From positions 15,738,837 through 15,802,836 of the forward strand of contig NC_087081.1 in assembly GCF_026151205.1 (NCBI RefSeq): a stretch of 64,000 bases of DNA. The letters run 5' to 3'. A model generated the notes under the pieces. The model searched no databases and was not told where the DNA came from. It saw nothing but the letters and a program-made list of their open reading frames with translations. The position numbers and the translations under genes were made by a program. Origin of the DNA: Bolinopsis microptera. Lineage: Eukaryota > Ctenophora > Tentaculata > Lobata > Bolinopsidae. This document shows, piece after piece, positions 56,965 to 64,000 of this stretch; position 1 is the first letter of the stretch; each line of letters opens with the position of its first letter.

Positions 56965-57791
56965 CTGGAAAATTTCCTTGTTAAATGTGACATTAAACTA
57001 TACCCTGGATTGTTGAGAGATATTAAGGTTAGAATTTCGTCTCTCCCTCAGAAAACCTAGTGTAAGTTCAAAATCACAGATTAGTTAAGATAAAGATACT
57101 TTTAAGGATCAATTCTTATCTTGGGTACTTGAGAATGATTGAGAACAAACTCAGAAATAGCAGAAAAATTCCCCATTAAACATTAAATCGTCAGTAACAC
57201 AAGGCTAATCGCTAAGTGCTATAAAACGCACAATTATTCGATCAAAAGCTTGAGTGTCTTACCATCAACTATCACTCAATAGGTCCGTGTTAGTACACTT
57301 GCTGTCGTCGAGAAGAATGTGATCCACTTCATGACGAGAGTTGCTAATAAGCTCCGACATATATCGTCTGATTTTATCTTTTTAAGATATAAGGCGTCTA
57401 CGTCAACACCTGTGATGGTGAATTGTTGTGAATTTTTACTCGACCATGTGGAGAAATAGCTGATAACAAGAAAAACGCGAGAAAACGATAGCTAATCGAA
57501 ATATAACATTCAAATTATATCATGGCCTAAGCTGCAAAAGGAATACGTGATGCTACGCCAACATAAAAGTGTTCGATAATTTTACTTCGTTCAATATTCC
57601 GTTAACTCACGTTTTCATGTTCATAACTTAGATTGCCATCTTAACATATGAGCGTACGCTTCTTTTTAACTGGGTTAACTGCGTCTCGGAAAGAATTGAA
57701 CATTGTTACACTAAAAGTTTTTTGTGAATGTCAAATATCGATTTAAGTCTACAAATATTTTGCGAAAAGATCTTAACAAGTTAATAAGTAA

Positions 57792-57799
57792 ATAAACAA
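57792..57799 (+). repeat. 8-bp target duplication ATAAACAA, left
   Basis: Repeated at 58,228-58,235; other array units have it once before their start. Confidence 0.85.
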
Positions 57800-58227
57800 C
57801 AGACGTGGACACCGCCGAAAATGCTGCAGTGGCGGCGTGAGGCCGTATTTCGCTCGGCGGCGGCGGCTGGAACCAATTTTTGGCAACATAATCATTGTAC
57901 CACTGACTGACATCTTATAAGCTAATGTACACTTTGTATGCTAAGGTTCATTTCAAAATTGAATGACGATTTGAAAGAGCAACTATTTATACTCTGTTCA
58001 GCAACAAACAGATATTTGGCTACGATAACGGCAAAACTGATGTTACGAAATGTAGTATCAAATTCTTTTGTAACACCCGAATGTCAAGACTTGGAGGCTG
58101 GCCAAATTAAATTATTACTGTTTAGGCAAAAATTTGACATTCGGCGCGCCGATCGAAATTTATCGGCGGCGGCGGCGTGTCGAATTTATCGGCGGCGGCG
58201 GCGTACCGGCGGCGGCTCCCACCTCTG
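57800..58227. mobile_element. Non-autonomous hAT-type element (428 bp)
   Basis: Begins CAGACGTGG and ends CCACCTCTG, imperfect terminal repeats of hAT type (CAGAGGTGG), flanked by the 8-bp duplication ATAAACAA. Both ends are GC-rich with GGCGGCGGCG runs. The 96-codon plus-strand frame inside has no recognised transposase motif. Absent from all other units of the array, so it inserted after the array formed. Confidence 0.88.
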
Positions 58228-58235
58228 ATAAACAA
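58228..58235 (+). repeat. 8-bp target duplication ATAAACAA, right
   Basis: Pairs with 57,792-57,799. Confidence 0.85.
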
Positions 58236-58244
58236 TAATTTAAG

Positions 58245-59619
58245 GTAACTTACTTTATTGATACTGGTGATTTAGTCTCGCTAGCTCATCATTGTACTTC
58301 ATTGCTTCAGGAAGGCAGCCTTTTCGCAATTGTTCTTTGTTACTAAATTATAAGCACCTGAAATTATCAATGTACAAATTTGTTGCAGTACAACAAAAAC
58401 TTATTTTATCATTAATCTTTACTATCACAATGGTGTTACAAAGTTAATTGAATATAATACCAACATTCTATTTCTGCTGATTTCCTCTTTGTTTCTAACG
58501 AACCAATTGTTTTACTGTAATCACTTTGCTTTTCCAGATGCACCATAATATAGATTTGAAGTAGTCGGATTCTAACATAAGTAACATTGAATCATGAACC
58601 GTTTAACTTTATTTTGAGAAAGCCCCCGTTGGTCTATAATATTTAAATATTCATGTTTTAGGGTGCCTGCATTAACTGACTTGATATACGTTGGTTTCTT
58701 TGTCTTACCTTGCATGGACGAAGGAACAGCTCCTTCTTGCGGTGTCTGTATGATACATTAGGATCGTTTACAGCAATAAACCTGGAAATGTCTTTGTTAA
58801 ATGTGACATCAAACTATACCCTGGATTGTTGAGAGATATTAAGGTTAGAATTTCGTCTCTCCCTCAGAAAGGCTAGTGTAAGTGTAAAATCACAGATTAG
58901 CTAAGAAAGAGATACTTTTAAGGATCAATTCTTATTTTGGTTATTTGAGAATGATTGTGAACAAACTCAGAAATAGCAGAAAAATTCCCCATGAAACATT
59001 AAATCGTCAGTAACACAAGGCTAATCGCTAAGTGCTATAAAACGCACAATTATACCATCAACTATCACTCAATAGGTCCGTGTTAGTACACTTGCTGTCG
59101 TCGAGAAGAATCTGATCCGCTTCATGACGATCAGAGTTGCTAATAAACTCCGAAAAATCTCGTCTGCTTCTATCTTTTTAAGATATAAGGAGTTTACATC
59201 AACACCTGTGATGGTGAATTGTTGTAAAATTTTACTAGACAATGTTAACGCGGAGAAATAGCTGATAACAAGAAAAACACAAGAAAAATGATAGCTAATC
59301 GAGAAATAACATTCAAATTTAATTATGGGCTCAGCTGCAAAAGGAATACGTGATACTACACCAACATAAATGTGTTCGATAATTTTCCTTCGTTCAATAT
59401 TCCGTTAACTTACGTTTTTATGTTCTTAACTAACTAGGTGGCCATCTTAACGAAGGATCGTACGCTTCTTTTTTACTGGGTTAACTGCGTCTCGGAAAGA
59501 ATTGAACATTGTTACACTAATTTAAATAGGTTTTTGTGAATGTCAAATATCGATTTAAGTCTACAGATACTTTGCGAAAAGATCTTATCAAGTAAATAAG
59601 TAAATAAACAATATTTTAG
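58245..59619 (-). repeat. Tandem unit 3 of the 1.38-kb array
   Basis: About 1,375 bp, roughly 95% like unit 2 by eye, introns and exon-like parts alike. Confidence 0.9.
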
Positions 59620-61009
59620 GTAACTTACTTTATTGATACTGGTGATTTAGTCTCGTAGTTTATCATTGTAGGTACTTCATTGCTTCATGAATGTAGCCTT
59701 TTCACAGTTGTTTTTTGTTACTCAATGCACCTTATAAGCACCTAAAATTATTAATGTAAAAATTTGTTCCAGAACAACAAACACCTATTTTATCAATAAT
59801 ATTTAGTGTCGCAATGGTGTTACAAAGTTAATCGATTATATAATACCAAAATACTATTTCTGCTGATTTCCTCCTTGTTTCTAACGAACCAATTGTTATA
59901 CTGTAATCACTTTGCTTTTCCAGATGCACTGTGATATAGATTTGAAGTAATCGGATTATAACATAAGGCATGTTGGATCGTGAGCCGTTAAACTTTATTT
60001 TGAGAAAGCCCCCGTTGGTCTATAGTATTTAAATATTCATGTTTTAGGGTGCAATTACCTGACCTGATAAACGTTGGTTTCTTTGTCTTACCTTGTATGG
60101 ACGAAGGAACAGCTCCTTCTTGCGGTGTCTGTATGAACTATGATACATTAGGATCGTTTACAGCAATAAACCTGCAAATGTCTTTGTAAAATGTGACATT
60201 AAACTATATTCTGGATTGTTCTGATATATTAAGGTTAGAATTTCGTCTCTCCCTCAAAAAAGCTAGTGTAAGTTCAAAATCACAGATTAGCTAAGATAGA
60301 GATACTTTAAAGGATCAATTCTTAACTTCGGTTTTAGTGAATGATTGAGAACAAACTCAGAAATAGCAGAAATATTCCCCAACATTAAATCGTCAGTAAC
60401 ACAAGGCTAATCGCTCAGTGCTATAAAACGCACAATTATTCGATCAAAAGCTTGAGTGCCTTACCATCAACTTACACTCAATAGGTCCGTGTTAGTACAC
60501 TTGCTGTCGTCGAGAAGAATCTGATCCGCTTCATGACGAGAGTTGCTAATAAGCTCCGACAAATCTCGTCTGCTTTTATCTTTTTAAGATATAAGGAGTC
60601 TACGTCAACACCTGTGATTGTGAATTGTTGTGAATTTTTACTATACCATGTGGAGAAATAGCTGATACCAAGAAAAACTTAAGAAAACGATAGCTAATCG
60701 AGAAATAACATTCAAATCATATCATGGGCTCAGCTGAAAAAGGAATACGTGATGCTACGCCAACATAAATATGTTCGATGATTTTCCTTCGTTCAATATT
60801 CCATTAACTTACGTTTTCATGTTCTTAACTTAGGTTGCCATCTTAACATTGGAGCGTACACTTCTTTTTTACTGGGGTACTGCGTCTCGGAAAGAATTGA
60901 ACATTGTTACACTAATAGTTTTTTGTGAATGTCAAATATCGATTTAAGTCTACAAATATTTTGCGAAAAGATCTTAACAAGTAAATAAGTAAATAAACAA
61001 TAATTTTAG
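59620..61009 (-). repeat. Tandem unit 4 of the 1.38-kb array
   Basis: About 1,390 bp. Carries the 7-bp insertion in the exon-like segment and an altered first exon-like piece (59,690-59,740). Confidence 0.9.
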
Positions 61010-62368
61010 GTAACTTACTTTATTGATACTGGTGATTTAGTCTCGCTAGCTCATCATTGTACTTCATTGCTTCAGGAAGGCAGCCTTTTCGCAGTTGTTC
61101 TTTGTTACTAAATTATAAGCACCTGAAATTATCAATGTACAAATTTGTTGCAATACAACAAAAACTTATTTTATCATTAATCTTCGATTCTTCACCTATC
61201 AGTATCACAATGGTGTTACAAAGTTAATTGAATATAATACCAACATACTATTTTTTCTGATTTCCTCCTTGTTTCTAACGAACCAATTGTTTTACTGTAA
61301 TCACTTTGCTTTTCCAGATGCACCATAATATAGATTTGAAGTAGTCGGATTCTAACATAAGTAATATTGAATCATGAGCCGTTAAACTTTATTTTGAGAA
61401 AGCCCCCGTTGGTCTATAGTATTTAAATATTCATGTTTTAGGGTGCCATTACCTGACCTGATAAACGTTGGTTTCTTTGTCTTACCTTGTATGGACGAAG
61501 GAACAGCTCCTTCTTGCGGTGTCTGTATGAAACATAAGGATCGTTTACAGCAATAAACCTGCAAATGTCTTTGTGAAATGTGACATTAAACTATATTCTG
61601 GATTGTTGAGTGATTTTAAAGTTAGAATTTCGTCTCTCCCTCAGAAAACCAAGTGTAAGTTCAAAATCACAGATTAGTTAAGATAAAGATACTTTTAAGG
61701 ATCAATTCTTATTTTGGGTATTTGAGAATGATTGTGAACAAACTCAGAAATAGCAGAAAAATTCCCCGACATTAAATCGTCAGTAACACAAGGCTAATCA
61801 TTAAGTACCATAAAACGCACAATTATTCGATCATGAGATTGAGTGTCTTACCATCAACTTACACTTAATAGGTCCGTGTTAGTACACTTGCTGTCGTCGA
61901 GAAGAATCTGATCCGCTTCATGACGAGAGTTGCTAATAAGCTCCGACATATCTTGTCTGCTTTTATCTTTTTAAGATATAATGAGTCTACGTCAACACCT
62001 GTGATGGTGAATTGTTTTGAATTTTTACTCGACCATGTGGAGAATTAGCTGATAACAAGAAAAACGCAAGAAAAACGCAAGAAAAACGCAAGAAAAACGC
62101 AAGAAAAACGATAGCTAATCGAGAAATAACATTAAAATTATATCATGGCCTCAGCTGCAAAATGAATACGTGATGCTACACCAACATAAATGTGTTCGAT
62201 AATTTTCCTTCGTTCAATATTCCGTTAACTTACGTTTTCATGTTCTTAACTAACTAGGTCGCCATCTTAACCAAGGATCGTACTCTTCTTTTTAACTGGG
62301 TTAACTACGTCTTGGAAAGAATTGAAGATTGTTACACTAATAGTAGGTTTTTGTGAATATCGGTATTT
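61010..62368 (-). repeat. Tandem unit 5 of the 1.38-kb array
   Basis: Full-length-like unit. It has a private expansion of the 11-bp word AAGAAAAACGC (five copies, 62,055-62,111), present once in other units. Confidence 0.9.
62055..62111 (+). repeat. (AAGAAAAACGC)5 microsatellite
   Basis: Five 11-bp copies, unique to unit 5. Confidence 0.9.
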
Positions 62369-63400
62369 CTAATTCTAATATAAGTAATGTTGGATTATGA
62401 GCCGTTTGAGAATGCCCCGTTGGTCAGTATTAGAATATTCATGTTTTAGGGTGTCATTACCTGGCCTGCTTCTTTGTCTTACCTTGAGTGATACAAACTC
62501 AGAAAATCTGAAGATGTCTCCGTATTAATGACACAAGGCTCATTGCCAGTTTCACAATACGCACAACCATTTGATGATCAAATATTGATCACGCAATAGA
62601 ATATTAGATGATTGGGATAAAAATCTTGTGTATTTTATTGTCAACTTACATTATAGTTAAGCTTAGTCGTCGAGAATTAGGGCCTGATCCGTTTCAATAT
62701 GATGAGGAATGCTCATAAGCTCCAGGAAATCTCGTCTGCCTTTATACTTATAGTAATGGACTTCAGAACTTGTGTTGCAGAAAATTGTTGTGAATTTTGC
62801 TCGAACATGTGGAGAAGCGCGGCTGGTATCAGAAATAAGCGCAGGAAAACTTTTTAAAATCGAGGAGTAACGTTTTTAATGCTATCAGTGGGCTCGGCTG
62901 AAAAAAGGTTCAAGATACTGCGCCAAAATAAATTCTTTTAATGATTTTCTTATCCAGTACTACTTCTTTGTTGATTTACATTTAAGACCGTTTTTTACGC
63001 AATTTCATGCTCATAACTTTTTCGCGATCCAGGATTACAGACTTTTACATTCGCGCGGTCTTACAGGATATTGGTTCATTTGCAATGAACTCGGTGAACT
63101 GAATTTCGAAAAGAATCGAATTATGTTACACTAATAAAGTTTAGTTAATCTTAGATTTACGTCAAAATAAGTATTTCCGGAAGATGTCAAGAATTAAGTA
63201 TTAGTAAGGAAACAAATTTTGCAGGTCGATAACTTACTTTTTGGATTCTGGTCACTGCAAGACTCTATAAATTCCATATCTTCGTGCAAATCAGTTATAG
63301 TGGTCTGGTACTACTCCAGGGATCCTCGTGCTACTCTGTACTCTGTAGTCGAATAGTTAGTTGATTTCTTCATGGTTATGTCTATTATTTATCCTGAAAA
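62369..63400 (-). repeat. Diverged, shortened unit 6 and start of a unit 7
   Basis: Resumes in mid-unit (TAAGTAATGTTGGATTATGAG) and keeps the TCGTCGAGAA and GACGAGATTTCCTGGAGC parts. It then reaches a new start near 63,229 (TAACTTACTTTTTGGATTC). On the minus strand a short open segment (TDLHEDMEFIESCSDQN) ends in a GTAAGT donor near 63,232. Confidence 0.7.
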
Positions 63401-64000
63401 GAAGATCAGTTAACGCACCGATCTTTATTTTCTGTTGACACTTGCAAATATACCAAGCAAATTGGGGTACCTTAGTTCCCAAAAATTTGTGTGCCATTAT
63501 ATTGAGCACAATTTATTTGAGCCCGAAAAATTTGGGCAGAAAATTTGAACTCATTTGGGCGACCGAAAATTTGGGCACAAATTCTTCGAAAAATGAACGA
63601 TTTTCCACTAAAATTTCAGTTAGATATTTGCCTTAGTTCATTATTATTCCTTATTATTCCAGTCATTTTGCTTTCAATTTTAAGCATGTAGGTGGTAGTC
63701 TGAGTTGTTTCACATTATGAAATTTACGATCTGCCCAGTAACTACTAAAAAATACAGTGATGATGGCAGTGCACAGTACAAAATGATAGATATACAATAG
63801 TGATATTTAGTGTCTCAATCAGATAGTTTATTCTACTTACACTCAGCATATCTTATCATACCCCTTTCACATACAATTATCATTATGACGCCTCACCAGG
63901 TGGTCGAAAGGTTTGACCAGTGTCCAGTTCTTTGAGAAAATCCTTCTTCCCCATCAACAACCCTGAGCAGAAAGCGCTACTGATATCAGATGTGTTTCGG
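63401..64000. other. Right end of window, no gene recognised
   Basis: Contains irregular GAAAATTTGGGC words at about 63,475-63,585. The window ends without a recognisable gene boundary. Confidence 0.4.

Larger units (their letters stand above)
56431..58244 (-). repeat. Tandem unit 2 of the 1.38-kb array, with hAT insertion
   Basis: Starts GTAACTTACTTTATTGATACTGG. Without the 436 bp added by insertion plus duplication, its length is about 1,379 bp, equal to units 3 and 4. Contains the 73-bp exon-like segment at 56,892-56,964. Confidence 0.9.

Overview
This window looks like nuclear DNA from an animal-like eukaryote, probably an invertebrate. The signs are one gene with four phase-matched GT-AG introns and a poly(A) signal, non-LTR retrotransposon reverse transcriptases, and Tc1/mariner- and hAT-type element ends, in AT-rich DNA. 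No bacterial operon, CRISPR array, rRNA or tRNA gene was recognised. Almost all of the 64 kb is repeats, and most long open frames are accidental translations of tandem repeats.

Layout. 1-18 kb: a 4.8 kb segment (1-4,818) recurs at 13,106-17,966 with very frequent 1-2 bp indels. It carries the broken 3' end of a non-LTR retrotransposon. Between the copies are a ~97-bp minisatellite and several copies of a ~600-bp MITE-like family, one of them holding a foreign-looking ~110-bp GC-rich block. 18-21 kb: degenerate coding-like sequence, ending in a possible two-exon frame with an internal TAG. 21-27 kb: an 11-bp minisatellite, then a hairpin-ended element (bounded by TATATCC) that hosts a 3.9-kb foldback transposon. 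The foldback has 8-bp target duplications, and an empty site lies at 34.7 kb.

28-29 kb: a head-to-tail dimer with an inverted 5' segment and 14-bp target duplications, which looks like a retrotransposed multimer. 32.5-39.5 kb: a ~7-kb palindrome with a minisatellite in its loop; one arm carries a nested insertion with a 5-bp duplication. 39.6-43 kb: a truncated foldback arm and ~1.5 kb of (CCCTCT)n. 43-45 kb: three tandem ~305-bp repeats.

45-50.3 kb is the only convincingly genic part. A five-exon gene for a secreted protein of about 197 residues (48,441-50,276) is well supported by the sequence. A cluster of CACGTG sites lies upstream, and a separate signal-peptide exon lies at 45,278. 50.3-54.4 kb: a 5'-truncated LINE, a mariner-type MITE and 21-bp tandem arrays that switch orientation twice. 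55.3-63.4 kb: a decaying tandem array of ~1.38-kb units with exon-like minus-strand segments; one unit carries a hAT-type insertion.

Apart from the one gene, the elements do not form a pathway. What the window records is nested transposition, and four insertions can be dated relative to their hosts by empty sites present in the same window.
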